Shown here piece after piece: positions 1-11,602 of a stretch of 64,000 nucleotides of DNA. The notes below the pieces were generated by a model that saw only the letters and a list, made by a program, of their open reading frames with translations, did not search any database and had not been told where the DNA came from. The DNA comes from Eutypella sp. D-1. Taxonomy: Eukaryota; Ascomycota; Sordariomycetes; Xylariales; Diatrypaceae. Numbering within the stretch: the first letter of the stretch is position 1; the number at the start of each line of letters is the position of its first letter. The stretch is from the NCBI GenBank assembly GCA_023313575.1, contig JAJTTP010000005.1, positions 868,001 to 932,000 of the forward strand, in the 5' to 3' direction. The position numbers were made by a program, and so were the translations under genes.

Positions 1-148
1 AAGACTTTGGCAAGAATGCGCAAGATACTACAATTCGTTCAACTAGTTTGACATAATATGCTTTGATGCATTCCAAATTCTCAGTTCAAAGGAGCGGGTT
101 TCGACCATAAATCGAGATCCCACCCTATACAAGTCAGCATCACCATAA

Positions 149-1279
149 ATGGCACCCCTAACCAAGGCCCAGAGGAAGCAGGCACTGGCCGCTGAGGAGT
201 CTTTCCATCGTACGTATGCTGCCCAGTATGGCGACGAGCGATGGCAGCAGTCTTTGTACCCAGCGTTGGTCGCACCTACGCGCTATTCTGTTCATGTCAA
301 TGGTTTTGCAGTCTCCGGTGTGCCTAAGGCGGTCTTGGAGGAGGCAGAAAGGCTACGGCTCATAAATATCCCTAGGAACGAGAAATCATCATCTGATACT
401 CACTCAGGTGGTCTGGTCTCTTACCAATGGAGTACACCGGAAATCGAAGAACCTTTTCCGTCTCCGCAAGCCGAGCGAGCAGGAGGTCTGATGACTCACT
501 GGAATCTCGATGCTGCCTCGCTCCTAGCAGTATCGGTCCTCGGTCCTAAGCCCGGTGACAAGGTTCTTGATTTATGTGCGGCACCCGGTGGAAAGAGCGT
601 AGCCCTAGCGCAGCTTCTGCGACCGAAAGACTTCGACGAAGCATGTCCTTCGCTAGGAGGTGGGTGCCTTCACAGCAATGAAGTCAATCATGCCCGCAAT
701 AAGCGACTCAGCTCCAATCTCCAGTCTTACCTTCCCGCCCCACTGTTCAGAGGCGATGAGGTGAGGGTGTTGAGGTTCGACGGCGCAGATGCCAATGCTG
801 TCCAGAACTTACCTCTCGGGCCCGGGGGATATGACAAGGTCCTACTCGATGCGCCGTGCTCGAGCGAGCGGCACATCATCCACGCCCATGCGAAGGCCAA
901 GCAGGGCGGAAGGGTAGCCGATGAGATGGCTACTTGGCGCTCCGGGCACACGAAGAAGATGGCAAAAACCCAGGCTGCGCTCTTGATGACCGCACTCAGG
1001 GCCGTCCGGGTGGGTGGGGACATCCTGTACGCCACGTGCTCCCTCAGCAGCGACGAGAACGACGGAGTGGTAGACAAAGTCATCGAATTGGTCCAAAAGG
1101 AGAGGAAAAAACTGCGTGTCAGATGGGGCCTGACTGTGCTCAGCGGTGCTTTAGCTGGAAAGGGGCTGGATCAATGGGCAGAGCCTACGAAACACGGCTG
1201 GATCGTTCTGCCGGATCACCAAGGAGGAGGGAAATGGGGGCCTCTATTTTTTGCTCTGATAGGGAAAACTCCAGCTTAA
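149..1279 (+). CDS. NSUN4-like RNA (cytosine-5) methyltransferase
   Basis: Single-exon gene for 376 residues; the ATG at 149 is the first in frame. The protein is a NOL1/NOP2/Sun-family S-adenosylmethionine-dependent methyltransferase that makes 5-methylcytosine in RNA. Visible motifs are the SAM-binding loop DLCAAPGGKS (residues 141-150), DAPCSS (234-239, Cys237) and YATCSLS (294-300, Cys297). The two cysteines are the release and catalytic cysteines of this family. The N-terminal stretch (about 15-55, with FHRTY, GDERW and VNGF) resembles NSUN4, which methylates mitochondrial small-subunit rRNA; that target is inference, and no clear mitochondrial presequence is visible. NSUN3 and a cytosolic NSUN protein are alternatives. 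The length is normal for the group. The gene stands alone upstream of a broken HET gene. Confidence 0.88.
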   Translation: MAPLTKAQRKQALAAEESFHRTYAAQYGDERWQQSLYPALVAPTRYSVHVNGFAVSGVPKAVLEEAERLRLINIPRNEKSSSDTHSGGLVSYQWSTPEIEEPFPSPQAERAGGLMTHWNLDAASLLAVSVLGPKPGDKVLDLCAAPGGKSVALAQLLRPKDFDEACPSLGGGCLHSNEVNHARNKRLSSNLQSYLPAPLFRGDEVRVLRFDGADANAVQNLPLGPGGYDKVLLDAPCSSERHIIHAHAKAKQGGRVADEMATWRSGHTKKMAKTQAALLMTALRAVRVGGDILYATCSLSSDENDGVVDKVIELVQKERKKLRVRWGLTVLSGALAGKGLDQWAEPTKHGWIVLPDHQGGGKWGPLFFALIGKTPA

Positions 1280-1646
1280 ATATAGGCGCCGCACAATTCC
1301 ATGCCCTTAGAACTCTATACCGACCCTGCATACCCGCCATATCTTAGAAGTAAGAGCTTTCGCGATTCTGGATGAAATGAAACGTAAACATCTAACAAGC
1401 CTCAAAATCATTTGTGAGGTTTAGCCCAATCATATTTTCTCATGCAGGTCGGTTTCCCCTGCATTTAAGACGTTCCCCTGGGCAAGGGGTTTGGTGGCTG
1501 AAACACCGTGCATATCGCATTGCTTACTCAACTACGGACGCGCTGAGCGCTGGCATATAAACGCGAACGACGTCCGAGTCAAAAAGGCCTATCTATTTCC
1601 CATGCTATGACTCTACTAACATACGTCGTGAAAAATACCTGCTAAG
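1280..1646. other. Intergenic, no gene seen
   Basis: Spacer between the methyltransferase and the HET remnant. I see no open frame with recognisable similarity, no RNA gene and no repeat. Confidence 0.5.
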
Positions 1647-3360
1647 ATGCGATTGGTTAATGTCCAAACATTTACCTTCAAGAACTTTCCAGAAAACAGA
1701 CTGCCGCCTTAGGGCATACTCTCCCATACATGAGGGGGCGAGGAGGTCTCGTACCAAACATTCCATGATCCCGATTCCACTAGGAAAGACGGTTATGCGA
1801 AGGTCAAGAACTGCTTCGAGCAAGCACTTAAGCGTGGTCTTCCATACGTCTGGGCCGATACATGCTGTATAGACAAGACAGACAGCGTCGAACTCTCGGA
1901 ATCTATCAACTCTATGCTTACCTGGTATTCACGTGCCAGCGTTTGCTTCGCCTACCTGGAGGATGTTCCTTGGGATACGGGTCTGGACGCTGTGGAGTCT
2001 GAGTACGCTAGAAGCCGCTGGTTCACAAGGGGGTGGACGCTTCAAGAGCTTCTCGCACCTAAGAACCTTATCTTCTTTTCCCGTGAATGGACCCAACTCG
2101 AGGACCGGGCCACACTCGCGATGCGGATAGGAGAGATGGCAGGCATTGACGAACGATTTCTAACGGACCAGGACTGCCATAATCGCGGCTTTACCTTGAG
2201 AGCCGCCAGCATAGCAGAAAGAATGAGTTGGGCTGCGAAGAGGATAACTACGAAGCCTGAGGACATGGCGTACTGCCTGCTCGGAATTTTTGGCGTCAAC
2301 ATGTCGCTCATATACGGAGAGGATGGCACGGCAGTCTTCTTAAGACTATAGGAGGAGATCATCCGACGTTACTTTGACCCAATGATACTCGCCTGGAATA
2401 CGACGGCTTACAACCTGGACACCGGGGTTTTCGATCCTAAACCGCCTTCACGATCCGTGGCAGCTTCGTTTTGGTCATCTGCGGCAAAGTTCCTCATACA
2501 GAGAGATCACCCCTGGAAGAGCCAGGGCGATGCGCAGCAAAGGATCGTCGAGGTACGGTCGATGCTCCTGGCGCATGGCCCCGCATGGTTCTAGAGCTGC
2601 CAAGACATCGTGCCCAGCGATGTGGACCTCGACTGGGATTTGACGGTAAGTCAACTCTCAATTGAACTTCCGAGATCAGAGAATGAGGATCCCTATGTCG
2701 TGCTTCCGTGCCGACTGAGGAACGATCCTGGCACCTATTAGCCTTGCCGCTTTACCATTGCGGCAACGGCCTGTATGCCCGGTGCACATACCCCGCAAAA
2801 TGAGTAAGCTATCAAGACGTGGCACCGGTGGCCACGGAGCCATACAAACCTTTTACTCCAGCCGTAAGATTAAGTATATATACTCCGAATGCCCCCTCGG
2901 TGCTTCTGGTTGCGTAGCCTGCCGCCCGAGTTTCGAGTGCTTCAGGTCTACCCGTCCGCGGGATGGTCTCCTTCGACTAAGTCCATTTGGCCGATCCGCA
3001 GAGCCTCCAAACCTGGTCACAGAGATACAGTCTTCATCGCTCTCCTGATAGAAAGAAAGCGCGATGGGTCCAAGTTCGCTATCCTTTTGGACGTGCAAGA
3101 AGCGAATGTATCGTATCGATTCCGCGTCTTGCCATTGTGGACTGGCAGCCACTTTGTGCCGTATTATCGGGAGGATGACTTCCAGATGGTTGTCGAATCG
3201 CACAGCGGCACAATCTGGAAAACGATGTACCTTGAAAGCCCCGATGAAGTCACGGACATCGCCGTCGAAAAGATGCGCCTGCATAATAAGACGATCTTCA
3301 ATATCGATGTTAGGCAGGAACCACACGGATTTTCGACGCGCCTGTCGAAAATTGTAAATC
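1647..3360 (+). pseudogene. HET-domain (heterokaryon incompatibility) gene, broken
   Basis: From the ATG at 1647 one frame carries a classic HET domain: MRLVNVQTF at the start, then VWADTCCIDK, SINSMLTWYSRASVCFAYL, SRWFTRGWTLQELLAPKN and KPEDMAYCLLGIFGVNM. It is cut by stops at 1710-1712 (TAG), 1731-1733 (TGA, where the family has the Trp of HTWG), 2349-2351 (TAG in a position where homologues have a Gln, RLQEE) and 2592-2594. Near 2727 one base is missing: reading continues in another frame (WHLLALPLYHCGNGLYAR), which meets stops at 2801, 2915 and 2978, and coding-like sequence returns to the first frame by about 3010. HET proteins trigger programmed cell death on non-self recognition; this copy cannot make a full protein. 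Some changes are CpA-to-TpA-like, but single-base loss also occurred, so RIP alone does not explain it. The right end is approximate. Confidence 0.85.
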
Positions 3361-4829
3361 GATTGGCCGCCTGGTTTCTCGGTTGTCTCGAGGCGAGTAG
3401 CGTCGCCTATCCCACGCCGTTCCTTCTTGTCGAGAGCGTTGGCGATCCAATCTTCGTATTTTTGGCTTCTTTCACCGTGGGACACTGCCTTCACATGTTT
3501 TGCGATAAGGTGCTGATTCAATTCTTGATCCCATCGTCCGTAAAAACGTTGATGCTGAGGGAGGTGTCGACGGCGCTAAGTTATGGCTGTCAGCTGCTCT
3601 GTTGCATTTACCGTCACCTCCCATCGCGTCGTACTCTGCGCCCACGATGACGTCGTGGATTCGTGACCATAGAGGTCTCATTTCACTCGTCCCGAGCATG
3701 ACTATGCGGGCTCTGAAGTCGCCGGCCCCGAACTTTATCGCCTACGCCGTCTTGTCTACGGGCTTTTTCCGCGCTGGTCATGTGCAGTCACCTTATCGAC
3801 AACAGCACAGCACTGCCGCAGCTGGCGTGGGTTCTCGGGGACTTTTTTCCTCTACTCGGCCTCAGGCTCTACCATAATCACATGTAGTGTGGTCTTGTCG
3901 CTGGCTGGGTGTGCTGTCCGTATTCATTATCTTGCCTTCTATCGAATGAGTCCTGTATCGAGTACAGAATCATGAATACTTACGTAGCACTCACGTCGTT
4001 ACGATGAATGGTGCTGCACAGACAAAGATTCTGATCACCATATGCACAGAATAGCAATATAAGCATGTAATGAATTGAATGTGGTAATTACTGAGCTGCG
4101 GGTCTTTGCGTGGATGGGCTCTAATGGTATTGACCCTTGCAACCCATGAGAATGGCCACTGTTGTTAGGAGAAACGCTCAAAGTATTAGAAAAAACCCGT
4201 TTCGTCTCTGCTCTTCGATCTCGATTAATAAATTCGGTCTTCGATAAATACCAAGTCAATTTAGGATACTTACGTATTGGCTTCCTCTCAGACTTCACAA
4301 TGCACGTTATCGCTTCCAACTTGGTTTATTACGATGAGTTGCGCACACACGCACACAAGGAGTAGGTCGGTAATATCTACAAGCTACCCAGGTGATATTA
4401 GGCCTCGAATCGTGTGATCAGGCGGTTTAGGGCAAAGATGTAGCCCCCACTTGAAACCCTGAACCGCCGTCTCTGATTGGCTATTGCCCGCATTTGGGTA
4501 TGTACGTAGAGTTTTCAGGGCTGAAGGCAACTAGTTTGCTAGCTCCGGTTATCGGGGCTGGGTCATTCAGAAGGCGTGTGTGTGTCCCTGAAACTGAAAT
4601 AGCCCCTAGTGAGTGAGCAGCCAGTAGAATCGAAACCTTGTGAAAATAAAATTATTGTCATCCAAGTGATTATACGAGGGCTGACTAGAGCACCTGTCAC
4701 AACAACAAAATATCTTCCACCGCGAAGTAATGAAGTGATAGGACGCCCTACCGACTGCATACCTAAATATAGCCATAGCGAAGGAAAAGATTTTTGGCAT
4801 ATGAAAGGGTTGTCTTGACTCTGACGGAG
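3361..4829. other. Intergenic, with hairpin and CCAAT box
   Basis: No gene recognised. The stretch holds an inverted repeat (4421-4469) and, just after it, GATTGG (a CCAAT box on the minus strand, about 4475-4480), about 350 bp upstream of the homoserine kinase start. A TGACTC half-site typical of Gcn4/Cpc1 binding lies at about 4815-4820, very close to the start codon. Regulatory roles are inference. Confidence 0.4.
4421..4469. repeat. Imperfect inverted repeat (hairpin)
   Basis: Left arm GGCGGTTTAGGG (4421-4432) pairs with right arm CCCTGAACCGCC (4458-4469), 11 of 12 positions, or 12 of 12 if G-U pairing in RNA is allowed. The loop is 25 bases. No mobile-element ends are visible around it. 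Confidence 0.6.
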
Positions 4830-6202
4830 ATGGAGACTTTCACTATCCGTACCCCGGCATCATCTGCTAATATAGGACCCGGGTTCGACGTCATCGGTCT
4901 GGCCCTGTCTTTATATCTCGAGCTTAAAGTTACTATCGACCGGTCAAAAAAGTCTTCCGAACAACCTTTGAACTGCAGAATCACCTATGAAGGGGAAGGT
5001 CCTGAGGATGTCCCGCTTGATCCTTCCGCCAACCTCATCACCCGCGTGGCCCTCTACGTGCTACGATGTCACGATCAGCGGGCTTTCCCCGTTGAGACCC
5101 ATGTCCACATCGTGAACCCAATCCCGTTAGGGCGGGGTCTGGGTTCCTCCGGAGCCGCGGTGGTCGCCGGCGTCATGCTCGGGAAGCAGGTTGGACGGTT
5201 AGACCATCTGGACGATAAGCGGTTATTTGATTTCTGTCTCATGATTGGTAAGTGGTCACACTCTCAAGCCCGCAAAAAAAAAAAAATAGGCGTTCCACAA
5301 CGTGTTGGCATTTCTTTTTCTTGAATTTTTAAGATACACAAATGCCAATATTCGGTCACTCCTGCGGCTAGTTCGCCGAGTACTATGTGTTGTGGGTTTA
5401 TCTTATATATAATGAACGGAGTCTAATAATTTTTACCAGAACGCCATCCCGACAATGTGGGCGCCGCCTTGTTCGGCGGGTTTATCGGCACTTACCTGAA
5501 GCCCCTGGCACCGGAGGATGTCGCTCGGGTCGAGATTCCCCTGAGTGAAGTGCTGCCTTCACCGGCAGGAGGCCTGGATACGGGCGAGCGGCCCCCTGAG
5601 CCGCCCCACGGAATCGGGCACCACATCAAGTTCGCTTGGGCTAAAGAAATCAAGGCCATAGCCATTATCCCCAACTTCGAAGTGCCCACTGCGAAGGCCA
5701 GGGCCGTGCTGCCAACGGAATACGCCAGGCAGGATGTGGTAAGTACAACATCGCAAACCCCATGTGGTTGATCCTTGGGCAGGCCCGCTATCGCTGTGAT
5801 GTGATGTGCACAATAATTATCGCAGTTTACTAACGACCGAAATCTCTCAATTTTCGCCAGACGTTCAATATGCAGCGGATAGCCCTGCTGCCTGTGGCGC
5901 TGGGCCAGTCGCCGCCGGATCCAGAGCTCATCCATCTGGCGATGCAGGACAAGCTGCACCAGCAGTACCGGCAGGCGCTGATCCCGGGGCTAGGCGAGAT
6001 CGTGGAGTCCATGTCGCCGGGCACGCAGGAGGGGCTGCTGGGCACGTGCCTCTCGGGGGCGGGACCCACCATCCTTGCCCTTGCCACGAGCCACTTCGAG
6101 GAGATCGCCGAGCGGATCGTCTCCCGTTTCCGCAAGGAAAATATCGACTGCCGTTGGCTTGTCCTTGAGCCCGCTGAGGGCGTCACCGTCATCAGGAAGT
6201 AG
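4830..6202 (+). CDS. thr1: Homoserine kinase (threonine biosynthesis)
   Basis: Exons 4830-5247, 5440-5738 and 5861-6202 give 352 residues. Introns start GTAAGT, end CAG, and carry the branch sites CTAAT (about 5423) and CTAAC (about 5830); the joins restore LMIERHPDN and RQDVTFNMQR. A TTG-initiated frame opens upstream at 4794, but the ATG at 4830 (METFTIRTPASSANIGPG) matches the family's N-terminus. This is a GHMP kinase that phosphorylates L-homoserine with ATP on the way to threonine. The ATP-binding loop is PLGRGLGSSGAA (99-110), and the C-terminal GHMP motif is CLSGAGPTILAL. Length is normal for fungal Thr1. General amino-acid control is plausible from the TGACTC just upstream, but weakly supported. 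Confidence 0.95.
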
Positions 6203-8575
6203 TAGTGCATGCAGGGGTAAGGAGGCAAACGGACCCCGGAAAGAAACTATTCTGAACAGAAATAAAGAAAAAGGCTCGTAAAACCAAATCTTCGGCGGAT
6301 AGATGGGGTAATCTAGACGGCGTTATAGATCAAATGGCATCCCAAACGAATAGAAAACCGGACATCTACCAGGGAATGATAGTACGGCCCAATGAGAATA
6401 GCTCAAGATCTCCCTACCGATCCTACCTTACCTACTTGGTTTAGTTGCCCGCACACCGAATCGCGTGCACGTGGTGTGCGCAGTAAAGACGATGATTTGT
6501 CGTTGATGCCCGAAAGCCCGAGGTAAAAAAAGAAGGATCTGAGAATGTTGCCATGTGAAGGGCGTACACGCCACGACCGCATGAAGCAAGGGAGATATCT
6601 TACTATGCAAATGAGGAATGATCAGTTACGACCGTCGCTTGCTGCCTTGGCTGCCTGCATTTACTAGACGGATCCGATGCGAATACGGGCGTTGACAGAT
6701 TGACCCGCAACGAGCCCGAAACCCCCCGGCTTAGACTGCGAATCCAAGGTTCTCCAACTCCGCCGACGAGCTAATTACTGAACGTAGAAGCTCGCTTGAA
6801 GCTTGCGGGGGGCTGAGTGGAGAGGCCATCCGGGTGGGCTCTTTGGCTTCCTTTCTATCTCGCGACGATCGAGCGGGTTTTTCCAACACCCTGGTTCCCA
6901 GCCAGCTGGCCTGGCGGCCCCGCACGTCACCAGGGGTTTAGAGGGGGGGGGGGTCCAGGATGTGGAAAATCCCCGATTATAATGGCGTTTGTGCTATAAA
7001 CCTTCATGATTTTGATCTACTTATATGTGTGTTTCTGTAATATAAATGTGCAGTGTCACGAGGCATCCAGCAACTTTACAATACCCTGAGTTACGGACGA
7101 GAATCGTTACTATGTAGTGTGTGGGTGGCCTAAGATGTAAGCACTCAATCATAACTGCATGCTTCGTTCAGAATGCCTCCGTTGCGACCTTATCGTGTAA
7201 GCTAGGCAACGGAGCCAATCATAACGCTACATTTTAGATGGGGGGCTGCTGCATCAACGGGCAGCGTTGTAGGGCTGAAAAGGGGATGTAAAAAAAAACC
7301 GCATCGGGTTTCTTGATTTCCGCCCGTTCCTTGACGGAGATCTCCACAGGCCGCTTCGCTTCGATACGTGTACCCTGTTCCATTCTATTTTTTCTTGGTT
7401 TCTTTCTTCCCTCTCTTGTTTTTTTCTCCGTCAATTGCGAACACGGGTACGAAGTGTGCATAGCCGAGATCGTAGCAGTCGCATTGCAGATAGATAGATA
7501 GATAAATGCACGATGGGTGGCATATACCCGCGTGCCATGTCACCTCCCCCGCGCGCCTGACCTGCGCTGTCTCGGCTGTCTGGCCGGATCTGATTGCCCG
7601 ATGGAGCAGCATCGCGTCCCTCCTGCATATGTGTATGCGGTACCGTTGGTCATCAACAGGGACAATGCCGCTTAGAGTAAGACGATATGACGGCATCATG
7701 GGTGTACCTTTCCTATATATGTCTAAAGACAAATCAATCCTAGGAAGAGCGTACGACGACAAACCTTGAATAGGTCCTCTGACCGATGCGCGACTCGAAG
7801 GATTGAAGGATGGCGGGGCCTCCACGAGGCGAGTTGACATGGGTATACATAGGTGGTCCCGTTGTAAAGGCCTACGAAATCCCTGAACTTCCGGAAACCG
7901 GGCGTAACGACACTCTGATCTACGTAAATATGCAAATACGAAGACCATGGCCCAGCTGAAGACCGGCCTGGCATTGCCGTCAGGCAATAGTCAAACTAGC
8001 TTGCTTAGTCGACAACCCATTTAACAAAAATGTGTTTATGGAGATAGTTAGCCAGGGTCCGTGGCTCATCGGCAAAGGGGGACCTTCGGGTGGACCTTGC
8101 TGGCGGGCCTGCCCCTGGCTCTCCTATGCCCTAGCGTGCCCGAGACGGACGATACCCTGTCAGTGCGGCAAGTCTCACCCACCTCGACCCCCCTAGCCCG
8201 TCTGTCACCGGCATTCGAGATGAACGATACGTGGGTAACAATTAAATAAGAAGGCGCGCAGGGCCGCTCGTGCGTCCTGAACTGCGGGAGCCAAGTTCAC
8301 CCACCGAACACACCCAGCGTTACGGACGGACCCTGACCCTCCTTATCGCCCCCTCACTCGCGAAACGAAAGGAGTGACAGACATAGGGAGACAGAGTGAG
8401 AGACAGAAAGGCTTTCTGTCCTCTTTTACCGCTTGGCACTTTTTGTTCCCAAGGCGTAGGAACTCCTCGAGTAAGTGCAGTCCCTCCCCTTAATCGTACC
8501 TGAGATTCCCAAGAACAAACAAGAAAAAAAAATCCCTCCCAAAACACGGCCCCCCTCCCCTTTTATAGCCATGCC
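6203..8575. other. Intergenic, no gene recognised
   Basis: About 2.4 kb without a supported gene. A 200-codon frame on the minus strand (7385-7987) has no motif I recognise and a Lys-rich, low-complexity end. A short GATA tetranucleotide run sits near 7489-7503. The last 200 bases before 8576 are pyrimidine- and purine-tract rich, as in many fungal promoters. Confidence 0.45.
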
Positions 8576-10340
8576 ATGTCCTCATTGGAGTCCAAGGTGT
8601 ATAGTCGCACCATCGCGATGGTGTTGACGGCCGTGGCCGTGATCGCGCTGGCGGCGGTGGCGGCCGCGTCGGCGGCGGCGGTCTCCGCGAACGAGAAACC
8701 GCGGAACACGTGCGAGATGGTGGCGGCGCGGACGGCGATCGAGATGCTCAACCCGCTCACCGTCGAGTACAACATCGAGCAAACGGACTACTGGTCGACG
8801 GGATGCGGCGCGCTCAAGCCGTCGTGCATCATTGCCCCCTCGAACGACCAGGAGGTCGTCGCCGCCGTCGCCGCCCTGCGCGAGTTCAAGAACGAGAGCT
8901 TCGCCGTCAAGTCCGGCGGCCACAACCCCAACAACGGGTGGGCGTCGGTCGAAGGCGGCCCTATCATCTCCACCAGGAATCTCGACGAGGTCAGCTTCGA
9001 CCTCGCCACGGAGACCGTCAGGGTCGGTCCCGGGAACCGGTGGGATGAAGTTGCCAAGGCCCTGGACGGTACGGGGTATACCGTCATTGGTGGCCGGATA
9101 GGGAACGTGGGCGTTGGCGGATATCTACTCGGAGGTGAGCGGAAATATATGCAGCCCGTTAGCTTCATTGACGGCGGCGGCGGTGATAGCCTAGCGATCG
9201 ATTTATGCTAACACGGCATCTCGCGGCGACCAGGCGGTCTAAGCTTTCAGAGTCATGAGTACGGGTGGTCGGCGAACTCGGTGCTGGAGTACACGCTGGT
9301 GTTGCCCAACGCGACGATCCTGACGGTGCGCGAGGACAACCACCCGGACATCTTCATGGCCCTGCGGGGTGGTGGTAACAACTTCGGCATCGTCACGTCG
9401 TTTTTGCTCAAGGCGTATCCGCAGGGCGACATCTGGGGCGGCAATCTATTCTTCGAGGCGAACGACAACAACACTGCAAAAATGCTCCAAGCGGTCCGCG
9501 ACTTCACCGAGTACAATACGGACCCCAAGGCGGGTATCATCGTGACGTCAGAGCGGACGCTGGCGACCCTGGTCCGGTTATGGATTGTAAGTGTCGGACC
9601 GAAATAGCTCGCCATATATAGAGATCTGTATAAACGAGACTTTTCTCGTGGCCTAGAAATTTCTAACCGTTGGACACGACAAACAGGTATTTCTCTTCTA
9701 CGACGGTCCCGAGCCGCCGGAAGACGTGTTCAAGAACTTCACGGACATCAAGCCGTGGAAGAACACATGCAAGACGCAGACGTGGCGGGAGCTGGCCACC
9801 AAAAACAACTGGGCGGTGCTGAAGGGCAGCGTGTACCAGATCGGGACGGAGACGGTGCCGCTGCCGAGCGCGGATCGGGGGCCGCAGTTCCTCGGGGACG
9901 TGTACGACCACTGGATCGAGGCGAGCGACGAGGTGAAGCTGGTGCCGGGGCTGATCGCGAGTATCGCGTTCCAGCCGGCGCCGAAGGCGCTGGCGCGGGT
10001 GGCGCGGTCCAAGGGCGGCGACCTACTAGACCTCGACGACGATCACGACCGGCTGGTGATCGAGCTCAACTACTCGTTCACGTTCAACTCGAGCTACGAC
10101 GACGTGGACGCGGCGATGCGCGACACGTTCGGCGGCGTGCAGAAACTCGTCCGCCACTACACGGAGTCGGGTGACTTCCCCGAGGACGTCTACCTCCCGC
10201 TCTTCTCCAACGATGCTTTCTACTCCCAGGACTACTGGGGCCGGCTGCGGCCGGAGAAGACGGCGCTCGCGCGCCGGGTGCAGCAGGAGCTGGACCCGGA
10301 GGGCATGTTCAAGAAACGAACAGGCGGGTGGAAGCTGTGA
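8576..10340 (+). CDS. BBE-type FAD-linked oxidoreductase, probably secreted
   Basis: Exons 8576-9134, 9234-9586 and 9687-10340 give 521 residues. Both introns are about 100 bp, with GTGAGC/GTAAGT donors and CTAAC branch sites; the first join restores GYLLGGGLSFQ. A hydrophobic, Ala-rich segment at residues 12-36 looks like a signal peptide or anchor. The FAD-binding_4 domain has VKSGGHN with His116, the residue that binds FAD covalently in this family. The second loop (GRIGNVGVGGYLLGGG) has no Cys where bicovalent berberine-bridge enzymes carry one, so single His linkage is expected. LRGGGNNFGIVT and the C-terminal BBE motif (QDYWGRL, LDPEGMF) complete the fold. The substrate cannot be read from sequence; relatives oxidise carbohydrates or secondary metabolites. 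No biosynthetic neighbours are present. Confidence 0.9.
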
Positions 10341-11602
10341 GTTCTGGTGGGTGGGAATACGGATAGGTGGGATGGTTCGGTCATGGGGGGCAAACGGCGG
10401 TTTCCGGGGTTGGGGACCGGAATAGAGTATTTCAGTAAAAGAAGCAATTGCAAATATTATCGAGTACCCTCCTAAGCAGATATAGTAAGGAACACTATTG
10501 TATAGAGCATGATACATATAGATATATATGTGTACAGCCGCCCTTGCTGTATCATACCATCAACTTGATAGGTAAGAAAAGCATTATCTACTATGCAATC
10601 ATCTCCGGTTCGGGTTATAATAAGGAACGGGCAGTCACAGACAAGGAACGAGGAAAGCGACGAAGAGTCGGCATTTATATACTTCAAGTCTCTGTTATGG
10701 CTTTAAGGTTAGCCAAGCTCTAACTAACATATAACAACATAAGGCTGTTTCATGTTTTTACTGTGAACCTGGTAAAGTGAAATAATAGGGAGATCCTTGA
10801 TATACCTAAGTATATATAATGGCTATAATGGTCAACTTAGACTCTGCCCCTGAAGGCCAGCCAGCCACCCAGCACACGCGATGCTACGAGACGGGCATGC
10901 TAGGTATGCTGCTTTAGGTCCCTAGAGCTCTAGGTGCCAAAGTAGATATTTTACGGGACGGCTAGGCGGACTCTAGTGGGGTAGGTCACTCTCCCGGAAT
11001 TGAGATGGAGACAACCTTGAATTGGGTAAGGTAGGGCTAGTACTTCGTAACTAAGTAGATACCCAGGATTATGTAACTAACGGTTTACTTAGGTAATAGG
11101 GGTGTTCCTTCCGTATAATGACACGTTATTGAGCAGATCTTATCGAGGGGTTCGACTTCACTGCCTAGAAAGCTAGAGAGTCCCAGGTTCAAATGTTGTC
11201 AGGGGCTTCGATTCCTTGTAAATACTTTGCGGTTAGTGGTAAGTTAGGCAGCTTTCAATGTAGGTACTTACCTCCCGAGGTCGTAATAATTAATTGTACC
11301 TACCTACCTAGGTACCTAGGGGTATCTACTACACCAAGACTGTAATTCAATTCCTCGACACTTCAATTCACTTCACGAGACATCAACTTTGGAACTTCTT
11401 CTCTCTTAACCATTTCTCTCTTTTTTTTCTATACGGATACATAACTGGCGAACCCTTCGACCACCACCCACTGGTAATCCAGTTTATCTCTCTCTTCTTT
11501 CTTCTCCGACCTCTCGTTGTAATTTCTTCAAGCTCATTACCATTTACCTAAGTGCATTACGATCGATCAATTCTTCCAATTCCTCTTCTGTATGATACAA
11601 CA
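10341..11602. other. Intergenic / cex1 promoter, rich in CTAGGTA words
   Basis: No gene recognised. The region repeats words such as TACCTA, CTAGGTA and TAGGTAC (notably 11298-11320), followed by CT-rich tracts (about 11400-11530), which commonly mark fungal transcription start regions and 5' leaders. A GGTTCAAAT box near 11189 recalls a tRNA B box, but I find no matching A box or cloverleaf. Confidence 0.4.

Noticed and set aside
2853..3521. 222-codon minus-strand open frame
   Set aside because: It is antisense to the HET remnant, whose plus-strand translation shows family-like sequence; the minus frame shows no recognisable motif.
7385..7987. 200-codon minus-strand open frame
   Set aside because: No recognisable domain, a low-complexity Lys-rich end and no neighbouring signals. 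Kept only as a note in the spacer entry.
11140..11220. Possible tRNA gene (GGTTCAAAT box)
   Set aside because: No A box at the right distance and no cloverleaf pairing; the acceptor arms do not match.
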